A program made the translations under genes and the position numbers. This document shows positions 35,442 through 44,895 of a stretch of 64,000 nt of DNA, piece by piece (position 1 is the stretch's first letter; the number at the start of each line of letters is the position of its first letter). Origin of the DNA: Alphaproteobacteria bacterium UBA4588 (lineage in GTDB: Bacteria; Pseudomonadota; Alphaproteobacteria; Puniceispirillales; Puniceispirillaceae); the NCBI GenBank assembly GCA_949529445.1, contig CATISA010000018.1, positions 28,444-92,443 of the forward strand. The letters run 5' to 3'. The notes below the pieces were generated by a model. It searched no databases and was not told the DNA's origin. It saw only the letters and a list, made by a program, of their open reading frames with translations.

Positions 35442-37873
35442 AAACACAGGCGCGTGTAGTCGTTATTGGCGGCGGTGTAGTAGGGGTGAGCACCCTTTAC
35501 CATTTGGCAAAAAAAGGCTGGTCAGATGTTGTTCTTATTGAACGCAAAGAGCTGACCTCAGGCTCTACGTGGCATGCAGCAGGGTTGCTGCCGTTGTTTA
35601 ATATGTCCTACTCAGTTGGCCAAATTCATAAATACTCAGTTGACCTCTATGGTCGCTTAGAAGACGAGACGGGGCTGAATGCCGGTCTCAGCCGCGTATC
35701 CAATATCCGCCTTGCCACCAATCAGGATCGGATGGATGAATATATGCAATATCGCGGCGTGGCAGAAACCATTGGCGTAGATGTTGAAATACTCACCCCC
35801 GAACAGGTTGTTGATATCTGGCCGCTTGCTGTGCCTGATGGGTTGATTGGTGCTATTCGTCATCCATGGGATGGTTATATTCAGCCCGCTGACTTAACCC
35901 AAGCTCTTGCCAAAGGTGCCAGAGATAATGGTGCTGAAATCTACCGCGATACAGGCGTGAACAGTATTACGCGGACTGCGTCTGGCGCGTGGTGTGTAAG
36001 CACAGATAAAGGCGATATTGAGTGTGAACATATCGTATCTGCGACAGGAAATTTTGCGCGTAAGACTGGCGCAATGGTCGGTATTGATATTCCTGTTATA
36101 CCGGTTGAGCATCAATATATTGTCACCGAACCACATCCGGCTATTCAGGAGCGTCAAGCGCAGGGTTTGCCGGAGATGGGTGTGCTACGTGAATCTGACG
36201 GTTCATGGTATATGCGCGAAGAAAATGGTGGGTTACTGCTTGGTCCTTATGAAGTCGGTGCGCCGGTGTGCTATTTTGATGGGCCAGATGAAAATAGTGA
36301 ATATGAGCTGTTCCAAGAAGATCTTGAACGCTTAATGCCACATATTGAATCAGCAATTGCGCGCGTGCCGGCCTTTGCTGAGGTTGGAGTTAAAAAAGTT
36401 TATAATGGCGCAATTGCCTATACACCGGACGGCAGCCCGATTGTTGGTCCTGCGTGGGATTTGCCAAATTTCTGGCTGAATGAAGGCCATAGTTTTGGGA
36501 TTACAGCAGCTGGCGGTGCGGGCTGGCAACTTGCCGAATGGATTGTTGAGGGAGAGCCGACAATCGATATGAACGGCGTTGATCCACGCCGGTTTGGAAG
36601 CTATGCAACAAAAAGCTATCTGAAAGAAAAGAACGAAGAAGCCTATGCAAATGTCTTCTCTATCCATTACCCAGATGAGGAGCGTGAAGCGGCTCGTCCT
36701 CTGCGGACAGCGCCATGTTATGACAGGTTAAAGGAGATGGGAGCTGTCTTTGGTCAGAAATTTGGCTGGGAGCGGGCAAATTGGTTTGCGCCCGAAGGCA
36801 CGCCGCAAGAAGATAGCTGGTCATTCCGGCGTTCGGGCTGGTTTGATGCTATTGGCGCCGAAACGCGAAATGTAACCGAAAATGCTGGCCTGCTTGATAT
36901 GTCTGCATTTGCGAAATGTCGTATCGAAGGCGCGGGTGCCGAAGCGTTTCTAGACCATCTCATGGCTAATAAGCTTCCGCGCAAGGTCGGCCGGATGGTG
37001 CTCGCTCATGCGTTGGCACCGCGTGGCGGTGTCCATTCTGAATTCACCATAATGCGGGAATCAGATGAAAGCTTTTATCTTGTCTCAGCCGGGGCGGCAC
37101 AGAGACTAGACCATGATTGGCTGAAACAACATATGCCAAACGACCGGTCTGTGAGTTTTACCGATCTTACCAATGCGATGGGTGTTCTTGTTCTAGCTGG
37201 GCCAAAGTCACGCGATATTCTCTCACAACTAACCTTGAGTGATTTATCCAATGACGCCTTTCCATGGCTATCTGTTCAAACGATTGATGTAGGGCTTGCG
37301 CCTTGCATTGCCGCGCGGGTGAATTTTGTGGGCGAGCTTGGTTGGGAGCTGCATCATCCTATCGAATATCAAAATCATATTTTTGATGAATTGTTCCGTG
37401 TTGGCAAAGCTTTTGGGCTAAAACCATTTGGGATTCGGGCAATGGATTCAATGCGGCTAGAAAAATCATACCGGCTCGTTGGTACAGAAATGAGCATTGA
37501 ATATGCAGCACTTGAATCTGGTCTTGATCGGTTTGTTCAGTTGCAGAAGCCTGATTTCATCGGCCGTGACGGATTACTGTCATGGCAGGAACATGGCTTT
37601 GAGAATAGCTTTGCGACTTTGCGTGTTGATAATACAACAGATGCCGATGCAATCGGCGGCAATCCAATTTATCTGAACGGAGAGCTTGTTGGCCGGGCAA
37701 CCTCTGGCGGCTACGGGTTTCGGGTTGGCGCATCGCTTGCTCTGGCAATGATACAGCCGGCGCATGCGGATGTTGGTACAAAGCTAGAAATAGATATCTT
37801 GGGGACAAGGTATCATGCTGAAGTTATTGATGAAAGTCCTTTTGACCCTCATAATGAGAAGCTCCGTTCCTAG
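35438..37873 (+). CDS. Dimethylglycine dehydrogenase-like FAD/GcvT protein
   Basis: Probably demethylates dimethylglycine (or a related N-methyl amino acid) to sarcosine, handing the methylene to THF. The N-terminal DAO-type FAD domain has VVVIGGGVVGVSTLYHLA, and H46 in SGSTWHAAGLLP sits where DMGDH/sarcosine dehydrogenases attach FAD covalently. The C-terminal half is a GcvT-like folate-binding domain (GELGWELHHPIEY, IRAMDSMRLEKSYR). Its 811 residues fit the family. It is followed after 44 bp by the MttB-family gene, which would supply its substrate if that enzyme acts on glycine betaine. Confidence 0.88.
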   Translation: MKTQARVVVIGGGVVGVSTLYHLAKKGWSDVVLIERKELTSGSTWHAAGLLPLFNMSYSVGQIHKYSVDLYGRLEDETGLNAGLSRVSNIRLATNQDRMDEYMQYRGVAETIGVDVEILTPEQVVDIWPLAVPDGLIGAIRHPWDGYIQPADLTQALAKGARDNGAEIYRDTGVNSITRTASGAWCVSTDKGDIECEHIVSATGNFARKTGAMVGIDIPVIPVEHQYIVTEPHPAIQERQAQGLPEMGVLRESDGSWYMREENGGLLLGPYEVGAPVCYFDGPDENSEYELFQEDLERLMPHIESAIARVPAFAEVGVKKVYNGAIAYTPDGSPIVGPAWDLPNFWLNEGHSFGITAAGGAGWQLAEWIVEGEPTIDMNGVDPRRFGSYATKSYLKEKNEEAYANVFSIHYPDEEREAARPLRTAPCYDRLKEMGAVFGQKFGWERANWFAPEGTPQEDSWSFRRSGWFDAIGAETRNVTENAGLLDMSAFAKCRIEGAGAEAFLDHLMANKLPRKVGRMVLAHALAPRGGVHSEFTIMRESDESFYLVSAGAAQRLDHDWLKQHMPNDRSVSFTDLTNAMGVLVLAGPKSRDILSQLTLSDLSNDAFPWLSVQTIDVGLAPCIAARVNFVGELGWELHHPIEYQNHIFDELFRVGKAFGLKPFGIRAMDSMRLEKSYRLVGTEMSIEYAALESGLDRFVQLQKPDFIGRDGLLSWQEHGFENSFATLRVDNTTDADAIGGNPIYLNGELVGRATSGGYGFRVGASLALAMIQPAHADVGTKLEIDILGTRYHAEVIDESPFDPHNEKLRS

Positions 37874-37917
37874 TCGTCTGTTTGACCAAAAATTTTATAA
37901 TATATAAGGAAAATTCT

Positions 37918-39465
37918 ATGTCTGAACAAGGAAGTGAACGGCGCTCACGCCGTGGCGGTGGCAGGGATGCTCGCAGAACATTACGTGGTAATGCGTCTGC
38001 TGAAATTACGCCGTTTCTTGTCCGTCATATTCCGCCTGTGGATATGTTAACTGATGAGGCGGCCGAAGCCATTGAAGAGGCCGCTGAAATAGTGCTGGAA
38101 GAAATTGGCATTGATTTCCGAGATGATCCAGAAGCGCTGGAAATTCTGAAGGGGGTTGGCTGTGATATTAAAGGAGAGCGTGTCAGGTTCCCGCGCGGGC
38201 TTGCGCGCCAGCTTTGTCAGACAGCCCCAAGTCATTTTACCCAATATGCCCGTAATCCTCAGCGTAATGTTGAGATTGGCGGTAATAACACTGTTTTTGC
38301 CCCTGTCTACGGACCGCCTTTTGTGCGCGACCTTGATGGTGAGCGACGTTATGCAAAAATTGAAGATTTTAGTAATTTTGTAAAGCTCGTCTATATGCTC
38401 CCTGGCCTGCATCATTCTGGTGGTACGGTTTGTGAGCCCGTTGATTTGCCCGTTACAAAGCGGCATCTGGATATGATCTATACCCATATGCGCTATTCAG
38501 ATAAGCCCTTCATGGGGTCGGTTACAGCACCTGAGCGGGCTCAGGACACAGTAGAGATGTGTAAAATCCTGTTTGGTGATAATTTTGTTGGCCCGAATTG
38601 CGTGACTGTATCTCTTATCAACGCAAACTCTCCTATGACATGGGATGAGATGATGCTTGGTTCTTTGAAAGTCTATGCACGGGCAGGCCAAGGTGTGGTG
38701 ATATCACCGTTTATTTTGGCGGGTGCAATGTCCCCTGTATCTGTTGCTGGCACGCTGGTTCAAACACTTGCCGAAGCGATGAGTGGTATTGCCTTTGCGC
38801 AGACTGTTAATCCAGGTGCTCCTTGTATTTTTGGGAGTTTTGCAAGTTCGATTTCGATGCAAACAGGAGCGCCGACATTCGGTACGCCTGAGCCTGCAAA
38901 AGTACTTTATGGATGTGCTAAACTTGCCCGCAGGCTTGGTGTTCCCTTCCGCTCTGGCGGGTCACTGACTGGTGCCAAGACAGTTGACGCGCAAGCTGCA
39001 TATGAGTCAGCACATACATTATTGCCAACTGTTCTTGGCGGGGTAAATTTCACGCTTCATTCGGCAGGGTGGCTCGAAGGTGGTCTTGTTGCTGACTTTG
39101 CCAAACTTATTCTGGATGCTGACCAACTTACCATGATGGACAGTATGGTAAGCGGGATTGATGTTAGTGAAAACGGATTAGCCCTCAATGCCTTGCGCGA
39201 AGCAGGCCCTGGCCAGCATTTCCTTGGTAATGCCCATACCCAAGCAAATTTTGAAACAGCGTTTTGGCGCTCTTCGATGACGGATAACAAAACCTTTGAG
39301 CAGTGGGATATTGAGGGCCGTATAGAAAGCGAAGAACGAGCTAGGGCACGGGCACGCGAGATGTTGGCATCTTATCAGGCCCCTGAACTGGACCCTGCTA
39401 TTGATGAGGCGCTGAAAGAATATATTCAGAGCCGCAAGAATAGCCTGCCAGATAGTGAATATTAG
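37918..39465 (+). CDS. MttB-family methyltransferase without in-frame amber codon (MtgB-like)
   Basis: A 515-residue member of the trimethylamine methyltransferase superfamily (TIM barrel), seen in segments such as EIGIDFRDDPEALEILKG, GSVTAPERAQDTVEM and FRSGGSLTGAKTVDAQAAYE. True MttB uses pyrrolysine read from an in-frame TAG; this frame has none, which matches the MtgB group acting on glycine betaine. With DMGDH and sarcosine oxidase adjacent, glycine betaine is the leading substrate. The ATG at 37918 has AAGGA about 7 nt upstream; the in-frame TTG at 37882 is rejected. Residues 8-23 are arginine-rich (eight Arg). Confidence 0.88.
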   Translation: MSEQGSERRSRRGGGRDARRTLRGNASAEITPFLVRHIPPVDMLTDEAAEAIEEAAEIVLEEIGIDFRDDPEALEILKGVGCDIKGERVRFPRGLARQLCQTAPSHFTQYARNPQRNVEIGGNNTVFAPVYGPPFVRDLDGERRYAKIEDFSNFVKLVYMLPGLHHSGGTVCEPVDLPVTKRHLDMIYTHMRYSDKPFMGSVTAPERAQDTVEMCKILFGDNFVGPNCVTVSLINANSPMTWDEMMLGSLKVYARAGQGVVISPFILAGAMSPVSVAGTLVQTLAEAMSGIAFAQTVNPGAPCIFGSFASSISMQTGAPTFGTPEPAKVLYGCAKLARRLGVPFRSGGSLTGAKTVDAQAAYESAHTLLPTVLGGVNFTLHSAGWLEGGLVADFAKLILDADQLTMMDSMVSGIDVSENGLALNALREAGPGQHFLGNAHTQANFETAFWRSSMTDNKTFEQWDIEGRIESEERARARAREMLASYQAPELDPAIDEALKEYIQSRKNSLPDSEY

Positions 39466-39469
39466 AAAT

Positions 39470-39499
39470 CCGCGAAAGGGCTAAGCTCTTTTTCGTGCG
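39470..39499. terminator. Weak hairpin between convergent MttB-like gene and soxG
   Basis: The 34 bp gap contains AAAGGG-CTAAG-CTCTTT followed by two more T residues, with partly complementary flanks. It could end transcription from either side, but the stem is short. Confidence 0.35.
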
Positions 39500-40117
39500 T
39501 TAGATATTACTCTGCGGTGTTACGTAATAGCCATATTCACAAGCAGCATCCTTTAACCATGCCATGACATAATCAAGGAAGCTCGTCCGGCAGATAATCC
39601 GAAATGATGAATCTCCCTCGCATAAGAGGGTAATAGAGGCAGAGGCAAGCAGCGTTTGGGCGCACATGCCAGCTGTGAACTTTGTATCATGCAAATCAAG
39701 TGCACAGCCTTTGGCAAGCACGTCTCTTACCGCTGGCCCGTCAAGCTGAAGGCAGGCTAATGCGTCAGTCACAATAGTGGCTGCATGATGCTGGCTGGAG
39801 AGTGCGCTGCTTATTATAGATGATAGGCTGTCCTCTTCGCCTGTTTTGACAAGCACCAGATATTCATCAGGACCGAGCCAGATAATACGCCTCTCACCGC
39901 TTGTCGTTACCGAATTAGCTTTATCGGGAAGTGATGCCCCTAGGAACCTTATGATCTGGGACGATACATCGGACGCACATCTCAGATTAAGTTTGCCACA
40001 GGTTGAAAGGTCAGTGAACACAATTCCTCCACTGCCTCCATCTGGATGTGGCATTTGGTCTGGTAGTCGACCTGCCTGAGCTTCAAGGGCAGAAATATCA
40101 GGATGAGCTTGTGCCAT
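39500..40117 (-). CDS. soxG: Sarcosine oxidase gamma subunit
   Basis: Smallest folded partner of heterotetrameric sarcosine oxidase, related to the GcvT/YgfZ fold. Recognisable parts are ERRIIWLGPDEYLVLV and a C-terminal FRIICRTSFLDYVMAWL. I take the ATG at 40117 (205 residues), which has AAGGAG about 9-10 nt upstream and overlaps the end of soxA by 20 bp; the upstream ATG at 40141 lies deeper within soxA and has no ribosome site. Confidence 0.88.
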   Translation of the reverse strand: MAQAHPDISALEAQAGRLPDQMPHPDGGSGGIVFTDLSTCGKLNLRCASDVSSQIIRFLGASLPDKANSVTTSGERRIIWLGPDEYLVLVKTGEEDSLSSIISSALSSQHHAATIVTDALACLQLDGPAVRDVLAKGCALDLHDTKFTAGMCAQTLLASASITLLCEGDSSFRIICRTSFLDYVMAWLKDAACEYGYYVTPQSNI

Positions 40118-43100
40118 TGAGACGGTCTCCTTGCGCATCATAAAATACAGTATCAGTTACAACGGCCTTAATTGGCTTTTGGCCGTCTAGCATGGGAATC
40201 CAGACTGTTTCTCCAATTAGCTTATGGCCGCCCTTCAAAAGCGCCATAGCAATAGAGTAACCTAAATTAGGAGAGGCATAGGATGATGTGACATGTCCCA
40301 GCATATCTATTGGTGGTGGTTGGTTTGGGTCTAGGACAGCATGTGCACCTTCGGGAATAACATCGTCAGGGTTGTCCGTGCGTAATCCGACAAGCTGTTT
40401 GCGTTTCGGGTCTGCCATGGAGGTTCGCTCAAGGGCCCGTTTACCAATAAAATCAGGCTTCTTTTTAGAGACAATCCAATTCATACCAAGGTCAAGTGGT
40501 GTGACAGTGCCGTCTGTTTCTTGACCGACAATGATAAACCCTTTTTCGGCACGCAGCACATGCATTGCCTCTGTCCCGTAAGGCGTAATCCCAAATGCCT
40601 CTCCGGCTTTCATCAGGGCTGTCCAAAGGGCAACGCCATAGCGGGCTGGTACATTGATTTCATAGGATAGTTCACCGGTAAATGAAATTCGGAATATGCG
40701 GGCTGGCAGGCCTGAAACATATCCCTGCTTCATACTCATAAACGGAAATGCGGTATCTGATAAATCAACAGAAATATCTGCTGCTTCAAGAATAGCGCGG
40801 GCATGTGGCCCTGAAAGGGTTGCAACCGACCATTGCTCAGTGACTGAAGTTAAGAAGACATCTAGTTCTGGCCATTCTGTCTGCAGCCATTCTTCCATCC
40901 AGTCAAGCACACCAGCCGCACCGCCAGTCGTGGTTGTCATATGATAGTGTTCATCTGCTAGTCTGGTGGTAACGCCATCATCCATCACCATACCATCGTC
41001 TTTGAGCATAAGCCCATAGCGACATTTTCCAACCGCAAGAGACGAAAATTTATTCGTATAGATACGGTCAAGGAAAGTGGCAGCATCTTTGCCACGGACG
41101 TCAATTTTTCCCAAAGTTGAAGCGTCTAGCAAACCAGCTGTAGTGCGCGCTGCTAACACTTCACGTGTGACAGCCTGCTCCATAGTTTCGCCGTCATGGC
41201 GGTAATACCATGCACGCATCCATTGTCCGACATGCTCAAACTTAGCGCCGGCTGCTCGATGCCAGCTATCCATCCGTGTAAGCCGCACCGCATCAAATAG
41301 CCCGCCAATATCACGTCCTGCAATCATCCCCATAGATGTCGGGGTATAAGGCATTCTGAAGGTGGTTGTGCCAACATCTGGAATCTCATGACCAAGAGCA
41401 TCGGCCAAAATGCCGAGGGCATTCATATTTGATGTTTTGCCCTGGTCGGTAGCCATGCCTGTTGTTGTGTAGCGTTTTACATGTTCAACAGATTGGTAGC
41501 CTTCACGCACAGCCAGCTGAATATCAGCAGACGTTACATCATTTTGGAAATCCACAAAGGCTTTTGGGCCTTGTCCTGCACCTGCTTGTGAGGGTGCTTT
41601 CCAATAGGCCATGGGCGCATAATTTATTCTTAACGCCGTCACATCAGGCACGCTCAGCGCTGTGCATGTGCCGCCAGTAGATTTGACTGCTTTAGTTGCC
41701 GCACGTATCGCTTCGGCAAGGCCAGACGACAGAGCAAAGCTACCATTACAGGCACCAATAGATTGCTCTGCTTCATGGGTTGCTCCTGGCTTAAAGCACA
41801 GATGCTTCTCATCCCAGACCAGCTTGCCGCGGGCTTGTGAGTGTAAGTGGACTGTGGGTGTAAGGCCCCCTGACATCATGACAAGATCACAATCCATATG
41901 CACAGCTTCACCGGTGATTTCTCTGCCGTCAGCAGTTATAGGAGAGATTTCAACACGTCCGACATGATGAATGCCATAAGCGCCTGTGAGCCCGTGTCCG
42001 CTCAGAATATCTATGCCTGCATCTTTCGCAGCCTTTACCCATGCACCTTTGACGGTTGTACGTGTATCGACAATCGCCCGCACAAAGCCACCTGCATTCT
42101 GAAAAGCGAGAGCGGCCTGATAAGCTGTATCATTATTTGTGACAATAATTGCCCGGCTACCGGGCAGTGCACCATATTGGGTAATATAAGATTGCACAGC
42201 ACTTGCGAGCATGACGCCAGGAAGATCATTGCCGCCAAAAACAAGCGGGCGCTCGATACAGCCAGTTGCTAGAATAACCTGTGCAACTCGCACTTTCCAC
42301 AAACGCATCCGCGGCAGATGTGAGGGGCGTGGACTCAGATGGTCTGTCACCCGTTCTGCCAAAGTGATGTAATTGTGGTCGCCATATCCGAACATTGTTG
42401 TCCGCGGCAGGAGCGTTACATTATCCATGTTTGACAGCAGGGACTGCATTTCTCTTACCCAGTCATAGGCTGGCATATTGTCAATTTTTACCGCATCGTC
42501 ACTTAAGAGCCAGCCGCCGAATTCAGCTTGTTCATCAACAAGCATGACACGCTGGCCACTTAACGCGGCCTGATAAGCAGCCATGAGACCGGCGCCGCCG
42601 CCGCCTGCAATCAGGATTTCGCAATGGCGGTGGGTTTTCTCGTAGCGTTCTGGATCAATGGGGTCGGACGCAACTTTGCCTAACCCTGCGGCATTGCGAA
42701 TGAAATGTTCATAAGTCATCCAGAATGAGGCAGGCCACATGAAGGTTTTATAATAGAAGCCAGCCGGAAGGAATTGTGACATCACAGAATTGATTGAACC
42801 AACATCATATTTAAGAGATGGGAATCTATTCTGGCTGGTTGCAATAAGCCCATCATAAAGTTCAACCTGTGTTGCTTTCAGATTTGGCTCTGCATATGCG
42901 CCTGTCCCGACCCGCACTAGTGCGTTTGGTTCTTCAGAACCGGCGCTCATAATGCCGCGCGGGCGATGATATTTGAAGGAACGACCAATCAGGTGTACAC
43001 CGGCAGCTATGAGCGCTGATGCAAGCGTATCACCTTTGTAACCGTGATAGGATTTACCATCAAAAGTGAAACTGAGTGGCGTATCTGTGCGTATTGTAGT

Positions 43101-43133
43101 TCCGCCGGAAAGTCTATATCTCTGAGAGGACAT
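40098..43133 (-). CDS. soxA: Sarcosine oxidase alpha subunit
   Basis: Large subunit of heterotetrameric sarcosine oxidase, which oxidises sarcosine to glycine with transfer of the C1 unit to THF. It has an N-terminal 2Fe-2S-like/NAD-handling region (FKYHRPRGIMSAGSEEPNAL), a dinucleotide fold (ILIAGGGGAGLMAAYQAAL), and a C-terminal GcvT-like folate domain (FTGELSYEINVPARYG). The ATG at 43133 gives 1011 residues and has AAGGA about 11-12 nt upstream; the longer frame to 43157 is less supported. Confidence 0.95.
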   Translation of the reverse strand: MSSQRYRLSGGTTIRTDTPLSFTFDGKSYHGYKGDTLASALIAAGVHLIGRSFKYHRPRGIMSAGSEEPNALVRVGTGAYAEPNLKATQVELYDGLIATSQNRFPSLKYDVGSINSVMSQFLPAGFYYKTFMWPASFWMTYEHFIRNAAGLGKVASDPIDPERYEKTHRHCEILIAGGGGAGLMAAYQAALSGQRVMLVDEQAEFGGWLLSDDAVKIDNMPAYDWVREMQSLLSNMDNVTLLPRTTMFGYGDHNYITLAERVTDHLSPRPSHLPRMRLWKVRVAQVILATGCIERPLVFGGNDLPGVMLASAVQSYITQYGALPGSRAIIVTNNDTAYQAALAFQNAGGFVRAIVDTRTTVKGAWVKAAKDAGIDILSGHGLTGAYGIHHVGRVEISPITADGREITGEAVHMDCDLVMMSGGLTPTVHLHSQARGKLVWDEKHLCFKPGATHEAEQSIGACNGSFALSSGLAEAIRAATKAVKSTGGTCTALSVPDVTALRINYAPMAYWKAPSQAGAGQGPKAFVDFQNDVTSADIQLAVREGYQSVEHVKRYTTTGMATDQGKTSNMNALGILADALGHEIPDVGTTTFRMPYTPTSMGMIAGRDIGGLFDAVRLTRMDSWHRAAGAKFEHVGQWMRAWYYRHDGETMEQAVTREVLAARTTAGLLDASTLGKIDVRGKDAATFLDRIYTNKFSSLAVGKCRYGLMLKDDGMVMDDGVTTRLADEHYHMTTTTGGAAGVLDWMEEWLQTEWPELDVFLTSVTEQWSVATLSGPHARAILEAADISVDLSDTAFPFMSMKQGYVSGLPARIFRISFTGELSYEINVPARYGVALWTALMKAGEAFGITPYGTEAMHVLRAEKGFIIVGQETDGTVTPLDLGMNWIVSKKKPDFIGKRALERTSMADPKRKQLVGLRTDNPDDVIPEGAHAVLDPNQPPPIDMLGHVTSSYASPNLGYSIAMALLKGGHKLIGETVWIPMLDGQKPIKAVVTDTVFYDAQGDRLNGTSSS

Positions 43134-43202
43134 CTGTTTTGTCTTCCTTAAACTCACGTCGTTATCGTAATAATATCAGCCCCTAATGATAGGCTTTGGG
43201 AT

Positions 43203-43547
43203 TTATTTGTTAACGGCAGCTGCTTCAGCCGCACTGGTGCGGCGCCAGCTATTATTATAGGCGTTCTTTCCCGCAGAGCTGCGTGGTTTTCTGCCCATCG
43301 CATAGACTTCCAGAATATCATGGCTTACGGTATCGCGAACCACATTAAACCAGCGGCGGCACCCAGACGCATGCCGCCAGCGCTCTAAAAATACGCCTTT
43401 TGGATTATCCCGCAAGAAGAGATATTCACCAAAGTCGGCGTCTGAAATCTTATTATGAGCAAGCGGCCGCGATATATGTGCCTCGCCGCCACATGAAAAC
43501 TCAAGCTCGTCACGCGGTCCACAATAAGGACAGGGTAGTTGAAGCAT
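43203..43547 (-). CDS. soxD: Sarcosine oxidase delta subunit
   Basis: A 114-residue zinc-binding subunit with CPYCG at residues 6-10, the conserved ELEFSCGGEAHISRP stretch, and ERWRHASGCRRWFNVVRDT carrying the remaining likely ligands. Gene order soxB-soxD-soxA-soxG is the standard operon order. The C-terminus is a short basic/alanine-rich tail. Confidence 0.95.
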   Translation of the reverse strand: MLQLPCPYCGPRDELEFSCGGEAHISRPLAHNKISDADFGEYLFLRDNPKGVFLERWRHASGCRRWFNVVRDTVSHDILEVYAMGRKPRSSAGKNAYNNSWRRTSAAEAAAVNK

Positions 43548-43596
43548 GTTATCTCTCTTTTATCTTTTGCCGCTAGGCAGACGTTTCAATGAATGG

Positions 43597-44895
43597 TTAA
43601 TGGGCAACACCAGCTGCACCATGTTCATCAATCAGGAAGCCTGTTTCAAACCGGCTGAGCGCATAAGGTGCTGCAATATTATTGGGTCTATCATTGGCAA
43701 TGAGGTCTGCAAATACATGCCCTGAACCCGGTGTTGCTTTGAAGCCACCCGTGCCCCAGCCACAATTAAAATATAGCCCGTCAATGTCAGTTTTTGACAG
43801 AATGGGCGAGGCATCAGGACAGGTGTCAACAATACCTCCCCAATGACGAAGCATCCGTAAACGGGACATAAAAGGAAACAACTCAACCGCCGCGGCAATC
43901 ATATGCTCTGGCACGGGGAACGAGCCACGCTGGGCATAGGAGTTATATTTATCAACGCCAGCGCCGAGTACCATTTCGCCCTTATCGGACTGGCTAATGT
44001 ACATATGAACAGCATTTGACATAATGACGGTATCTAAAATTGGCTTAATGGGTTCTGAGACGAGCGCCTGAAGAGGCCGGCTTGCAAGCGGCAGATGAAT
44101 GCCAGCCATTTCTGCCATCACTGACGAATGGCCAGCAACAACGCAGCCAACCTTCTTGGTTTTGATGAACCCCATATTAGTGTCAATGCCGATAATTTTA
44201 CGGCCTTTTCTGCGTAGGCCCGTCACCTCACAATTCTGGATGATATCAACACCCATATCATCTGCAGCACGGGCATATCCCCATGCGACAGCATCATGGC
44301 GAGCTGTGCCGCCGCGCTGTTGCACAAAGCCGCCCATCACAGGATAGCGAATTGACTGGTCGATATTGATGCACGGCACAAATTTCTTAATCTCAGCAGG
44401 GTTCATGACGTCTGAATCTATTCCATTGAGCCGGATGGCATGCACTCTGCGGGACATTTCTTTTAGTTCATGTTCTGAATGGGCGATGGTTAGCACGCCG
44501 CGCTGACTGAACATGATGTTGAAGTTCAGGTCTTGAGCTAACCCTTCCCATAACTTCAGAGCATGTTCGTAGATAGAAGCTGACTCATCCCATAGATAGT
44601 TTGAACGGATAATGGTCGTGTTACGGCCGGTATTACCGCCACCAATCCAGCCTTTTTCAATCACTGCTATATTGGTTACGCCATGTACAGATGCCAGATA
44701 ATAGGCGGTTGCGAGGCCATGGCCACCACCACCGATAATCACAGCATCATAGGATGCTTTGGGGCTCGCGTTACGCCAGGCACGTTGCCAGTTCTGGTGA
44801 TAGCTTGCAGCATTACGGGCAAGAGCAAAGGCAGAATAACGTTTTTTCTTATCCTTTAACCCACCAAGCCCTCTATCAATTTCAGATGCTACCAT
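43597..44895 (-). CDS. soxB: Sarcosine oxidase beta subunit
   Basis: Catalytic flavoprotein subunit that carries FAD and covalent FMN and oxidises sarcosine. The FAD dinucleotide motif is [36 protein letters not shown] and [20 protein letters not shown] are typical SoxB segments. Members usually start close to the [11 protein letters not shown] segment; here about 16 extra residues precede it from the ATG at 44895. The divergent M20 gene lies 364 bp away, and the region between holds an inverted repeat. Confidence 0.94.
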   Translation of the reverse strand: MVASEIDRGLGGLKDKKKRYSAFALARNAASYHQNWQRAWRNASPKASYDAVIIGGGGHGLATAYYLASVHGVTNIAVIEKGWIGGGNTGRNTTIIRSNYLWDESASIYEHALKLWEGLAQDLNFNIMFSQRGVLTIAHSEHELKEMSRRVHAIRLNGIDSDVMNPAEIKKFVPCINIDQSIRYPVMGGFVQQRGGTARHDAVAWGYARAADDMGVDIIQNCEVTGLRRKGRKIIGIDTNMGFIKTKKVGCVVAGHSSVMAEMAGIHLPLASRPLQALVSEPIKPILDTVIMSNAVHMYISQSDKGEMVLGAGVDKYNSYAQRGSFPVPEHMIAAAVELFPFMSRLRMLRHWGGIVDTCPDASPILSKTDIDGLYFNCGWGTGGFKATPGSGHVFADLIANDRPNNIAAPYALSRFETGFLIDEHGAAGVAH

